DNA from: CAXYVC01 sp964292295
GTDB taxonomy: Bacteria > Acidobacteriota > Holophagae > Holophagales > Holophagaceae
Length of the DNA: 17,017 nt
Direction: 5' to 3'
Assembly: GCA_964292295.1 (NCBI GenBank)
Contig: CAXYVC010000051.1
Location: forward strand, 1-17,017
Shown here piece by piece: positions 1 to 6,528 of this stretch. Both the position numbers and the translations under genes were made by a program. The notes under the pieces were generated by a model that had not been told where the DNA came from, did no database searches, and saw nothing but the letters and a program-made list of their open reading frames with translations. The stretch's first letter is position 1, and each line of letters opens with the position of its first letter.

Positions 1-160
1 TGCCATTCGCCAGGAGGGTCGCCGTGTGAAGCCACCGGGCGTCGTTGAGCCTGGGCGGAGGCGCAGCCTCGGAGCCGCCGCCGCAGGCGAGCTGGGCCAG
101 CAGGGCCATCCAGATCCAGGAGCGCAGGGGGGAAAACGGCATATTCATACTCGGCCACAC
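1..160 (-). CDS. Kelch-repeat lipoprotein, N-terminal part (gene runs off the left edge)
   Basis: Only the first ~53 codons are in the window. The minus strand reads a signal peptide with a basic/aromatic start, a hydrophobic run (WIWMALLAQLA), then Cys-Gly-Gly-Gly-Ser. This looks like a lipoprotein cleavage site, although the residue at -3 of the Cys is Gln rather than the usual Leu. After a Pro-rich linker comes LNDARWLHTATLLANG, the opening of a Kelch/galactose-oxidase-type beta-propeller blade ('AR..HTATLL.nG'). I chose the GTG at 160 because a GGAGGGGGGAG stretch (about 170-180) lies about 9 bases upstream. In-frame ATGs at 148 and 142 are too far from it. Such proteins are usually anchored at the cell surface, and their ligands are mostly unknown. 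The family call rests on one partial blade and is moderately sure. Confidence 0.6.
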   Translation of the reverse strand, partial: MWPSMNMPFSPLRSWIWMALLAQLACGGGSEAAPPPRLNDARWLHTATLLANG

Positions 161-273
161 GCCGACATTCTCCCCCCTCCCATCATGAATTCGCAATTTG
201 CGCGTGACGCCCATCACACAGATTGGATTCCTCTCTCACCGGAGGGGCACGCGCACCCTGGAACGCCAAGCCC

Positions 274-430
274 ATGGCCACACGCCGGCAAGCAGCACGG
301 GCGACCCCACACCGCTCTCTCCTGACGTGGGTGTCCCCGTCGAAGCCGTGGACTTCGTCTTCCTGGCCTGGCCCGGCGGCTCTTCCCCCAGCAGGTGCCC
401 GTCACGGGGGAAGGCATCCAGGGGCGGGAA
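274..430 (+). pseudogene. Decayed copy of the 5' end of ftsE
   Basis: Read on the + strand, 281-430 aligns by eye with 1742-1910 of the intact ftsE gene. The first ~42 bases differ at only about six positions (GGCAAGCAG, ACACCG and CTCTCC are shared). The match resumes over GACTTCGT and CAGCAGGTGCCC, then CACGGGGGA. A single extra T near 322 creates a frame shift and a TGA. About 29 bases that would encode most of the Walker A loop are missing. The match fades after about 430, so only the first ~60 codons of ftsE are represented. It cannot make a working ATPase. With the surrounding 161-273 and 431-469, this fills the gap between the Kelch gene and the unknown secreted-protein gene; I see no other gene there. 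Confidence 0.75.
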
Positions 431-469
431 GCTGCGTCCCGTCCCTGGCTTTGATCCTTTATGCCGCCC

Positions 470-1639
470 TCAGCGCCGCGCCTTCGAGGTGCCGGAGGCC
501 TTGGCCGAACCGCTGGAAGCCGCCGCGGCCTGGCCAAAGGCCAGGTTCCCGTCCGGCTTGAAGGTCCACCGGAAGCCCTGGTATTCCTCCGCGGAGCGGA
601 TGGCGTCCGGAAGGCCCATGGGCGGCACCTCCTCCCGGAAGCTCTTCTCCTCCCGGTCCAGCAGGTACCAGTCCACCCGCGGGTTCAGCCGCAGGATGCT
701 GCCGAGGGTGTCCTTCATCGCCTGCACCTGCGCACGAGGCTCCTCGTGGGCGAAGGCCTCGTTCCGGCGCTCCATGTGCCAGCCCTGCCGCACGGCGTCG
801 CGGTCCAGCGCGCTCAGCAGGAAGTCCCCGTTGGCCTTGGGCTGCACCCCCAGCAGGGCGCCGCCCCAGAGCTCGCCGGAGGCCATCCGCGCGTCGTCCA
901 CGTCGGAATACAGCTGCACGAAGCGCTGGAGACGCCCGTGCTCCGTGTCGAAGACCCAGCAGGAGCCCCAGCCCGCCGCCAGCAGGAAGAGCCGGGGCGT
1001 CCGCGCCACCTTTCCCGCCAGCCACAGGCTGCCGAGGGAGGGATAGCGCCAGGCGCCGTCCGGCAGGAAGACCGAACGGTCCAGCCCCGTGTCCGGGTAG
1101 GACTTCAGCCGGAAGACCCCGTCGGCCCCCTTGCGGAAGAGGGCGAAGAAGTGGCTGCGCCCCCCCTCCCGGAAGGACTTCCCGGAGGTGGCCACGCCCA
1201 GGATGCAGTGCTCGTTCAGCAGGTAGGGTGTCAGGGAGCCCTCCCACACCAGGCGGCCGCAGGGCTTGCTTTCCCAGGCCCAGCGCGCCTCATTGAAGCG
1301 GAACACCGTGAGCTCCAGCTTCCGCGCACCGTCTTCCTTCAGGACCCGGGCGTGAAGGTAGCAGATGCGGCCCTCGGCCACCTGGATGCCGCAGCTCCAG
1401 GCTGGCGCCTGCGTATTGAATTCCTCCGACCCGTGGGGCCGGGACGGCAGGACGCGGACGCCGCCTTCCAGGGTGCGCACCGTAACGAGATCCTCCCGCG
1501 TCGTGCCCGCCGTGATGCAGACCAGATCCCGCTCGCGCCAGACGCACTCATCCTGGCGCGACAGGATGGCCTGGGCGGACAACCCCAAGGAAACAAACAT
1601 CAGGATGAAGCTCCTGCTCCAGTACCCGACCCTCGACAT
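470..1639 (-). CDS. Secreted protein of unknown function (389 aa)
   Basis: I do not recognise this family. The product begins MSRVGYWSRSFILMFVSLGLSAQA, a clear signal peptide with an Ala-x-Ala cleavage site near residue 23, so it is probably exported to the periplasm or outside. The mature part is rich in Trp, Arg and Gly, has several Cys, and shows recurring short beta-strand-like segments (for example RLFLLAAGWGSCWVFDTEHGRL and GDFLLSALDRDAV), which could fit a beta-propeller or beta-sandwich. The tail is low-complexity Ala/Ser/Lys. I prefer the start at 1639 because GGAG sits 6 bases upstream; an in-frame ATG at 1651 would add four residues and has no good ribosome site. The gene is divergent from ftsE, with 87 bases between the two starts. 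Codon bias is consistent with a real gene, and a coding frame is clearer here than on the opposite strand. Confidence 0.7.
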   Translation of the reverse strand: MSRVGYWSRSFILMFVSLGLSAQAILSRQDECVWRERDLVCITAGTTREDLVTVRTLEGGVRVLPSRPHGSEEFNTQAPAWSCGIQVAEGRICYLHARVLKEDGARKLELTVFRFNEARWAWESKPCGRLVWEGSLTPYLLNEHCILGVATSGKSFREGGRSHFFALFRKGADGVFRLKSYPDTGLDRSVFLPDGAWRYPSLGSLWLAGKVARTPRLFLLAAGWGSCWVFDTEHGRLQRFVQLYSDVDDARMASGELWGGALLGVQPKANGDFLLSALDRDAVRQGWHMERRNEAFAHEEPRAQVQAMKDTLGSILRLNPRVDWYLLDREEKSFREEVPPMGLPDAIRSAEEYQGFRWTFKPDGNLAFGQAAAASSGSAKASGTSKARR

Positions 1640-1726
1640 CCCGCTCTCCATGAATTGTTTCACCCAGCCTAGCTCCGCGCTCGCCTGCGGGTCCAGTACC
1701 GCACCTCGCCCCGCTAGGATGGAGCC

Positions 1727-2413
1727 ATGATCACGCTCACCCACGTCGGCAAGCAGTACGGGCGCATCCACACCGCCCTCTCCGACGTGAGCTTCCACAT
1801 CGAGTCCGGGGACTTCGTGTTCCTGACCGGGCCCAGCGGCGCGGGCAAGAGCACGCTGCTGAAGCTGCTCTTCCGCCAGCAGGTGCCCAGCACGGGGGAG
1901 ATCAAGGTGGCGGGGCACCGCCTGGCCTCCATGCCGGAGAAGGAGATCCCCTTCCTGCGCCGGAAGCTGGGCGTGGTCTTCCAGGACTTCAAGCTCATCC
2001 ACACCCTGACCGTGTTCGAGAACGTGGCCTTCGTGCTGAAGATCCTGGGCGTGAGCCACGCGGAACAGAAGCAGCGCGCCTTCCGCTCCCTGAAGATGGT
2101 GGGCCTGCAGCACAAGCTCAGCAGCTATCCCCTGCAGCTCTCCGGCGGCGAGCAGCAGCGCGTGGCCATCGCCCGAGCCCTGGTGAACGACCCCCTGGTG
2201 CTCCTCGCGGACGAGCCCACGGGCAACCTGGACCCCGACCTGGCCCAGGAGATCATGAGCCTCTTCGAGCGCATCAACGGCAGCGGCACCACGGTGATGG
2301 TGGCCACCCACGACCGCAGCCTGATCCAGCGCATGCGCAAGCGGGTGCTGGGCCTGGACCACGGCCGCCTCGCCTTCGACCTGCCCGCCCCCGCCAGCAC
2401 CGTGACGGTCTGA
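1727..2413 (+). CDS. ftsE: Cell-division ABC transporter ATP-binding protein FtsE
   Basis: The product is a 228-residue ABC ATPase of the normal FtsE size. Visible motifs are Walker A GPSGAGKST (35-43), Q-loop FQDFKL (85-90), signature LSGGEQQRVAIARAL (138-152), Walker B with D-loop VLLADEPTGNLD (158-169) and H-loop His195. The stretch GVVFQDFKLIHTLTVFENVAFVL is typical of FtsE rather than LolD or MacB. FtsE works at the cytoplasmic membrane with FtsX to control septal peptidoglycan hydrolases. An AGGATGGAG ribosome site (1716-1724) precedes the ATG. FtsX normally follows directly, but here the next gene is convergent and unrelated, so the membrane partner must be elsewhere. A truncated, decayed copy of this gene's 5' end lies at about 274-430. 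Another FtsE-like ATPase serving a different permease cannot be excluded. Confidence 0.85.
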   Translation: MITLTHVGKQYGRIHTALSDVSFHIESGDFVFLTGPSGAGKSTLLKLLFRQQVPSTGEIKVAGHRLASMPEKEIPFLRRKLGVVFQDFKLIHTLTVFENVAFVLKILGVSHAEQKQRAFRSLKMVGLQHKLSSYPLQLSGGEQQRVAIARALVNDPLVLLADEPTGNLDPDLAQEIMSLFERINGSGTTVMVATHDRSLIQRMRKRVLGLDHGRLAFDLPAPASTVTV

Positions 2414-2513
2414 ACTTGCCCGCCTCGCGCTCCATCCCACCGGGAATCGTGCCCCAGCGGACGAAGTCCGTTCCAGTTTGACCTGCGGCCAAGCCTGGCC
2501 CGGGCTTCTCGAC

Positions 2514-2532
2514 GAGGCTTCCCTGAAGCCTC
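2514..2532. terminator. Perfect 8-bp hairpin between convergent genes
   Basis: GAGGCTTC, a 3-base loop, then GAAGCCTC forms a perfect stem in the gap between ftsE (ending 2413) and the convergent regulator gene (ending 2555). A weaker hairpin, AAGCC...GGCTT, lies just left at 2491-2507. Neither is followed by a T-run on either strand, so this is only a possible bidirectional terminator, judged by position and symmetry. Confidence 0.35.
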
Positions 2533-2554
2533 TGCCGCTGGCAGCAACCAGGGC

Positions 2555-3121
2555 TCAGGCCACCACGTTGAGCACGAAGACGAGGTTGACCTTGCCGGGG
2601 TTGACGAAGGCGTAGGGGCGATCCGAGGGAAAGGCGATCGCGTCCCCCGCCTGGAGCAGCTGGGTGCCCTCCTCCCGCTCCAGGGCGAGGGAGCCGCGCA
2701 CCACGTAGAGCATCTCCCGGTAGCCGGGCAGGTCGGGCTCGCCCTGGTAACGGTCGCCGGGGGCGATGGTCCACTTCCACAGCTCCACCGAGCGCGAGGC
2801 CGGAAAGCTCTGCAGCAGGTCCACCTTGGTGCCGGGGCGACCGCCCTGCCAGAGCTGCAGGCCCCGCCGGGGCTTCACCCCGCCGGGCTCCGCCGGGTCG
2901 CCGCTCTCCACCAGCTCGGAGAAGGTGAGGCCCAGGGCCGCCGCCAGGTGCCCCAGGGTGGCCAGGCTCACGTTGCTCTCGCCGCTCTCGATCATGCCGA
3001 TCATCCGCCGGCTCACCTGGGAGCGCTCCGCCAGGTCCTGCTGGCTCCAGTTCAGCTCTCGCCGTTTCTGGAGGAGCTTCGCCGCGACGGTCTGGAGCAG
3101 ATGCTTGGGATCGAAGGCCAT
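2555..3121 (-). CDS. XRE-family transcriptional regulator with C-terminal cupin sensor domain
   Basis: The 188-residue product has an N-terminal helix-turn-helix of the XRE/Cro type (about 12-71: LLQKRRELNWSQQDLAERSQVSRRMIGMIESGESNVSLATLGHLAAAL) and a C-terminal cupin beta-barrel (about 110-186: SVELWKWTIAPGD..., then YREMLYVVRGSLAL and LQAGDAIAFPSDRPYAFVN). This is the layout of small-molecule-responsive XRE-cupin regulators, which often control amino-acid or polyamine catabolism beside their own gene. It is divergent from ord across a 201-base gap that carries two palindromic sites, one starting only 12 bases from its own start codon. The ATG at 3121 has AAGGG about 6 bases upstream. I infer that it senses ornithine or a pathway intermediate and controls the cluster and itself. 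Whether it represses or activates cannot be told from sequence. Confidence 0.88.
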   Translation of the reverse strand: MAFDPKHLLQTVAAKLLQKRRELNWSQQDLAERSQVSRRMIGMIESGESNVSLATLGHLAAALGLTFSELVESGDPAEPGGVKPRRGLQLWQGGRPGTKVDLLQSFPASRSVELWKWTIAPGDRYQGEPDLPGYREMLYVVRGSLALEREEGTQLLQAGDAIAFPSDRPYAFVNPGKVNLVFVLNVVA

Positions 3122-3131
3122 GGACACCCTT

Positions 3132-3178
3132 GGCAATATATTGCGCACGCCGGCACGGGGGCAATATACTGCCCACGC
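3132..3178. promoter_or_regulatory. Pair of palindromic operator sites between the regulator gene and ord
   Basis: GCAATATATTGC at 3133-3144 is a perfect 12-bp palindrome. GCAATATACTGC at 3161-3172 is the same site with one change. Each belongs to a 19-base direct repeat (3132-3150 and 3160-3178, two mismatches) repeating every 28 bases. The sites are AT-rich islands in very GC-rich DNA and lie just upstream of the regulator gene's start codon. The second site contains TATACT (3165-3170), which with TTGCGC at 3141-3146 (18-base spacer) could be a promoter towards ord. On the minus strand the same site reads TATATT. They are probably binding sites for the XRE-cupin protein; the promoter assignment is weaker. 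Confidence 0.7.
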
Positions 3179-3322
3179 GCCCCCGATGATGCCATGCCTC
3201 CGGAGGAGGCGGGCGGCCGGGCGCCCTTGCCATACTTGAGAGCCAGACCCGAACCCACGCGAGCTCCCCCGGGCGCTCGCCTCATTGCACAGGCACGCCT
3301 CATCCTCCAAGGGAGACGCACC

Positions 3323-4378
3323 ATGAGAAAAGAGAACGTGAAGGTCGCCATCTGGGGCTTCGGCGCCATGGGCAGCGGCATGGCCGAGGTCCTGCTCCGC
3401 AAGCAGGGCGTGGACATCGTCGGCGTGTGCGACATCCACCCCGACCGCGTGAACCGCAGCATCTTCGAGGTGCTGGGCGTGGACCGCGCCGGCCGCGCGG
3501 ACGTGACCATCCAGGGCGACATCCACCAGGTCATCAGCAGGAAGAGCTGCGACGTGGTGCTGCTCGCCACCGACAGCTTCACGGCCAAGGCCTTCGACAA
3601 GATCAAGCTGATCCTCGAGCTGGGCATCAACGTGGTGTCCACCGCCGAGGAGATGGCCTACCCGAAGGCCAAGGAGCCCGCCCTGGCCGCCGAGATGGAC
3701 CGCATCGCCAAGGCCAACGGCGTGAGCGTGCTCGGCACCGGCATCAACCCCGGCCTGATCATGGACCTGCTGGCCATCCTCATGACCGGCGCCTGCACCG
3801 ACGTGGAGTTCGTGAAGTGCGAGCGCGTGAACAGCCTCAGCCCCTTCGGCCCCGCGGTCATGGAGGAGCAGGGCGTGGGCATCACCCTGGACACCTTCAA
3901 CCAGCAGAGCGCCGCGGGCCACCTGGCCGGCCACGTGGGCTTCAACGAGAGCGTGAACATGATCTGCGACGCCATCGGCTGGAAGCTCGACAAGCCCGTG
4001 GAGCAGACCATGGCGCCCATCGTCTCCAAGGTGCACCGCAAGACGAAGTACGCCGAGGTGCTGCCCGGCAACGTGGCCGGCTGCACCATGAAGGGCTATG
4101 GCCACGTGGGCGGCAAGCTGGCCGTGGAGATGATCCACCCCCAGCAGATCGAGCCCGAGCTCGAGGGCACCGACACCGGCGACTACGTGGTGATCAAGGG
4201 CACGCCCAACGTGAACCTCAGCAACAAGCCCGAGATCCCCGGCGGCATCGGCACCATCGCCATGTGCATCAACATGATCCCCCACGTGATCAACGCGAAG
4301 CCCGGCCTGCACACCATGATCGACCTGCCCGTGCCCCGCGCCATCATGGGCGACATGCGCGAGCTGATCGGCGAATAG
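3323..4378 (+). CDS. ord: 2,4-diaminopentanoate dehydrogenase
   Basis: The 351-residue product is a cytoplasmic NAD(P)-dependent oxidoreductase related in fold to dihydrodipicolinate reductase. It oxidatively deaminates 2,4-diaminopentanoate to 2-amino-4-oxopentanoate and ammonia, the third step of ornithine fermentation. The N-terminal Rossmann domain has GFGAMG (12-17), and an acidic residue (Asp37 in VGVCDIHP) at the end of the second strand, which favours NAD over NADP. VVSTAEEM (104-111) and GTGINPGLIMD (138-148) are characteristic of the family, and the length is usual for Ord. The ATG at 3323 follows AAGGGAG (3309-3315) by 7 bases. It is the first gene of the catabolic cluster, and a strong intrinsic terminator separates it from ortA. 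Confidence 0.93.
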   Translation: MRKENVKVAIWGFGAMGSGMAEVLLRKQGVDIVGVCDIHPDRVNRSIFEVLGVDRAGRADVTIQGDIHQVISRKSCDVVLLATDSFTAKAFDKIKLILELGINVVSTAEEMAYPKAKEPALAAEMDRIAKANGVSVLGTGINPGLIMDLLAILMTGACTDVEFVKCERVNSLSPFGPAVMEEQGVGITLDTFNQQSAAGHLAGHVGFNESVNMICDAIGWKLDKPVEQTMAPIVSKVHRKTKYAEVLPGNVAGCTMKGYGHVGGKLAVEMIHPQQIEPELEGTDTGDYVVIKGTPNVNLSNKPEIPGGIGTIAMCINMIPHVINAKPGLHTMIDLPVPRAIMGDMRELIGE

Positions 4379-4391
4379 CCAGCGGTTTCCG

Positions 4392-4446
4392 GCACCACGG
4401 AGGCGCGGGGAGTTCCTTCCTCCGCACCCTCCGTGGTGCTTCTTTT
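4392..4446 (+). terminator. Intrinsic terminator/attenuator between ord and ortA
   Basis: GCACCACGGAGG (4392-4403) pairs perfectly with CCTCCGTGGTGC (4428-4439), a 12-bp stem followed at once by TTCTTTT (4440-4446). The 24-base loop can form a further small G/C-rich hairpin. It lies 13 bases after the ord stop and 14 bases before the ortA start, so there is no room for a separate ortA promoter after it. I infer partial termination, giving more Ord transcript than downstream transcript. Confidence 0.85.
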
Positions 4447-4460
4447 CCCCGAGGTGGACC

Positions 4461-4736
4461 ATGATCAAGAGCGGGACCTGGGTCGAGATCGAGCGGGTGC
4501 TCCTGCGGCCCGAGGAACGGGCGGCGAACCTGCCCGAAGACACGGCGAAGACGCCCTACCTGCTGCGGCTGTCCGGCTTCCTGACCCAGGACGCCGAGCT
4601 GGGCCAGGAGGCCACGGTGAAGAGCCTCATCGGCCGCGAGCACAAGGGCATCCTGCGCACGGTGAACCCGAGCTACAACCACAGCTTCGGCACCACGGTG
4701 CCCGAGCTGCTCGGCATCGGCCGGGAGGTGTGCTGA
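4461..4736 (+). CDS. ortA: 2-amino-4-oxopentanoate thiolase, alpha (small) subunit
   Basis: The 91-residue product matches the small OrtA family in length and in its conserved pattern: WVEIERVLLRPEERAANLPEDT, then GFL..DAELG, GREHKGIL, NPSYNHSFG and VPELLGIG. With OrtB it forms the PLP enzyme that cleaves 2-amino-4-oxopentanoate with CoA to acetyl-CoA and alanine (the D form in the studied clostridia). The small subunit is needed for activity, but its own role is poorly defined. GAGGTGG (4451-4457) is the ribosome site, just past the terminator T-run. The stop codon overlaps the ortB start (TGATG), so the two subunits are probably translationally coupled. Confidence 0.92.
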   Translation: MIKSGTWVEIERVLLRPEERAANLPEDTAKTPYLLRLSGFLTQDAELGQEATVKSLIGREHKGILRTVNPSYNHSFGTTVPELLGIGREVC

Positions 4737-6145
4737 TGCGCGACCTGAGCTACGCCGCCGTCATGGCGCGCAAGAACGAGATCATGAAGGCGTCCATGGG
4801 GATGGACTACAACGACTTCATCCAGAGCCCCGTCGCCTTCGACTACGAACGCATGATGCGCGAGACCGGCTACAGCCTGGAGGACGTGGTGCGCATCCAG
4901 TCCCAGGCCAAGGTGGGCAACACGCCCCTGCACGAGCTCACGAACCTCACGGAGGCCGTGCGCCGCACCGCCGCCCCCGGCAAGGGCGCGCGCATCCTGG
5001 TGAAGGACGAGGCGGCCAACGCCAGCGGCAGCTTCAAGGCCCGCCGCGCCGCCATCAGCGCCTACGAGGCCCAGCGGAAGGGCTACCAGGGCCTCGCCGC
5101 CGCCACCAGCGGCAACTACGGCGCCGCCGTGGCCAGCCAGGCCGCCATGCGGGGCCTGAAGTGCGTGATCCTCCAGGAGGTCTTCGACAGCCGCTTCGTG
5201 GGCCAGCCGGAGATCGTCGAGAAGAGCCGCGCCTGCGAGGCGTACGGCGCCGAGGTGCAGCGCCTGTCCGTGGGGCCCGAGCTCTTCTACCAGCTCCTGA
5301 TGACGCTGGAGGAGACGGGCTTCTTCAACGCCAGCCTCTACACCCCCTTCGGCATCAAGGGCGTGGAGACCCTCGGCGTCGAGGTGGCCGAGCAGGTGCG
5401 CGCCCGCTACGGCAAGGATCCGGACGCCGTGGTCATCACCCACGCGGGGGGCGGCAACCTCACCGGCACCGCGCGCGGCCTCCTGGCCGCGGGCGCCGCG
5501 CACACCCGCATCGTCGCCTGCTCGGTGGACCTCTCCGGCCTGCACATGGCCTCCGACGCGGACTTCAACCGCAAGAGCTTCACCACCGGCCACACGGGCT
5601 TCGGGGTGCCCTTCGCCACCTGGCCCGACCGGGTGGACGTGCCCCGCAACGCCGCCCGCAGCCTGCGCTACATGGACGAGTACCAGCTCGTGACCCAGGG
5701 CGAGGTGTTCTACGTCACCGAGCTGCTCACGAAGCTCGAGGGCCTGGAGCGCGGCCCCGCGGGCAACACCAGCCTCACCGCCGCCGTGACCCTGGCGCGC
5801 CAGATGGACCGCGACCAGATTGTGGTGGTGCAGGAGACCGAGTACACCGGCGCCGGCAAGCACCACAACCGCCAGCTCGCCTTCGCCCGGGAGAACGGCA
5901 TCGAGGTGCGCTTCGGCGACCCCAAGGACAACGTGCCCGGCAAGGTCATCGTCCTGCCCGAGCACCTCGACCAGGTGCGCGGCCGGGCCCAGGACATGGA
6001 CCACCTGCGCCGCTCCTACCTGAAGAACGCCGCCAAGGCCCACCCGGTCGACCGGTGGACCGACGCCGATGTCGCCTTCCTCGCCGCCGACCTCAAGAAG
6101 GACGCCGCCTGGGTGAAGGCCGAAGCCCAGACCCTCGCCCACTGA
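4736..6145 (+). CDS. ortB: 2-amino-4-oxopentanoate thiolase, beta (PLP) subunit
   Basis: The 469-residue product is a fold-type II PLP enzyme related to threonine synthase, of the usual OrtB length. The Schiff-base lysine is Lys101 in NASGSFKARRA. The substrate/cofactor loop is TSGNYGAA (124-131), and the glycine-rich phosphate-binding loop is THAGGGNLTG (235-244). It catalyses the thiolytic split of 2-amino-4-oxopentanoate that yields acetyl-CoA, the energy-conserving end of the pathway. Unlike classic thiolases it has no Cys-His thiolase fold. The ATG at 4736 overlaps the ortA stop by one base, and GGGAGG (4723-4728) in the end of ortA serves as ribosome site. The next gene follows after 22 bases. 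Confidence 0.94.
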   Translation: MRDLSYAAVMARKNEIMKASMGMDYNDFIQSPVAFDYERMMRETGYSLEDVVRIQSQAKVGNTPLHELTNLTEAVRRTAAPGKGARILVKDEAANASGSFKARRAAISAYEAQRKGYQGLAAATSGNYGAAVASQAAMRGLKCVILQEVFDSRFVGQPEIVEKSRACEAYGAEVQRLSVGPELFYQLLMTLEETGFFNASLYTPFGIKGVETLGVEVAEQVRARYGKDPDAVVITHAGGGNLTGTARGLLAAGAAHTRIVACSVDLSGLHMASDADFNRKSFTTGHTGFGVPFATWPDRVDVPRNAARSLRYMDEYQLVTQGEVFYVTELLTKLEGLERGPAGNTSLTAAVTLARQMDRDQIVVVQETEYTGAGKHHNRQLAFARENGIEVRFGDPKDNVPGKVIVLPEHLDQVRGRAQDMDHLRRSYLKNAAKAHPVDRWTDADVAFLAADLKKDAAWVKAEAQTLAH

Positions 6146-6167
6146 CCCCCTCATCCGGGAGGAATCC

Positions 6168-6518
6168 ATGACCGACGAACGCATCGCGCGCTTCGAGAAG
6201 CGTCGCGAGGAACTGAAGAAGCTGAGCGATGACCAGCTGAAGGCCCGCTTCTGGGAGCTCTGCAACCAGACGGTGGAACCCATCCTCGGCTTCGCCCGCA
6301 CCCACACCAGCCCCAGCATCGAGCGCGCCGTGCTGCTGCGCATGGGCATCGACTCCGTGTCTTCCCACGGCATCGTGGAGCGCATCCACGAGGCCGGGCT
6401 GCTCGGCAAGGGCGCGGGCCACGTGGTGCTGAAGCTCTCGCAGAAGCTGGGCCGGGACGTCCGCGCCGCGGGCCAGGCCATCCTGGACGACAAGAACGCG
6501 CTGAACGGCCTCTTCTAA
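6168..6518 (+). CDS. oraS: D-ornithine 4,5-aminomutase, small subunit
   Basis: The 116-residue product corresponds to OraS (about 120 residues in Clostridium). It is largely helical, with the pattern RIARFEKRREELKKLSDDQLKARFWELCNQTVEPILGFARTHTSPSIERAVLLRMGIDS, a C-terminal GLLGKGAGHVVLKLS and the family's small helical tail. It binds OraE to form the active aminomutase that converts D-ornithine to 2,4-diaminopentanoate; the catalytic cofactors are on OraE. GGGAGGA (6157-6163) lies 4 bases before the ATG. The oraE start follows the stop by 10 bases. Confidence 0.93.
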   Translation: MTDERIARFEKRREELKKLSDDQLKARFWELCNQTVEPILGFARTHTSPSIERAVLLRMGIDSVSSHGIVERIHEAGLLGKGAGHVVLKLSQKLGRDVRAAGQAILDDKNALNGLF

Positions 6519-6528
6519 GGATCACGCC

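Noticed and set aside
198..1672. Long + strand open frames across 198-1046 and 461-1672
   Set aside because: They oppose the minus-strand gene with a signal peptide and normal composition; their products are Arg/Pro/Ala-rich and match nothing.
3197..3206. CCTCCGGAGG palindrome upstream of ord
   Set aside because: Such GC palindromes are common by chance at this base composition, and it is not repeated like the AT-rich sites.
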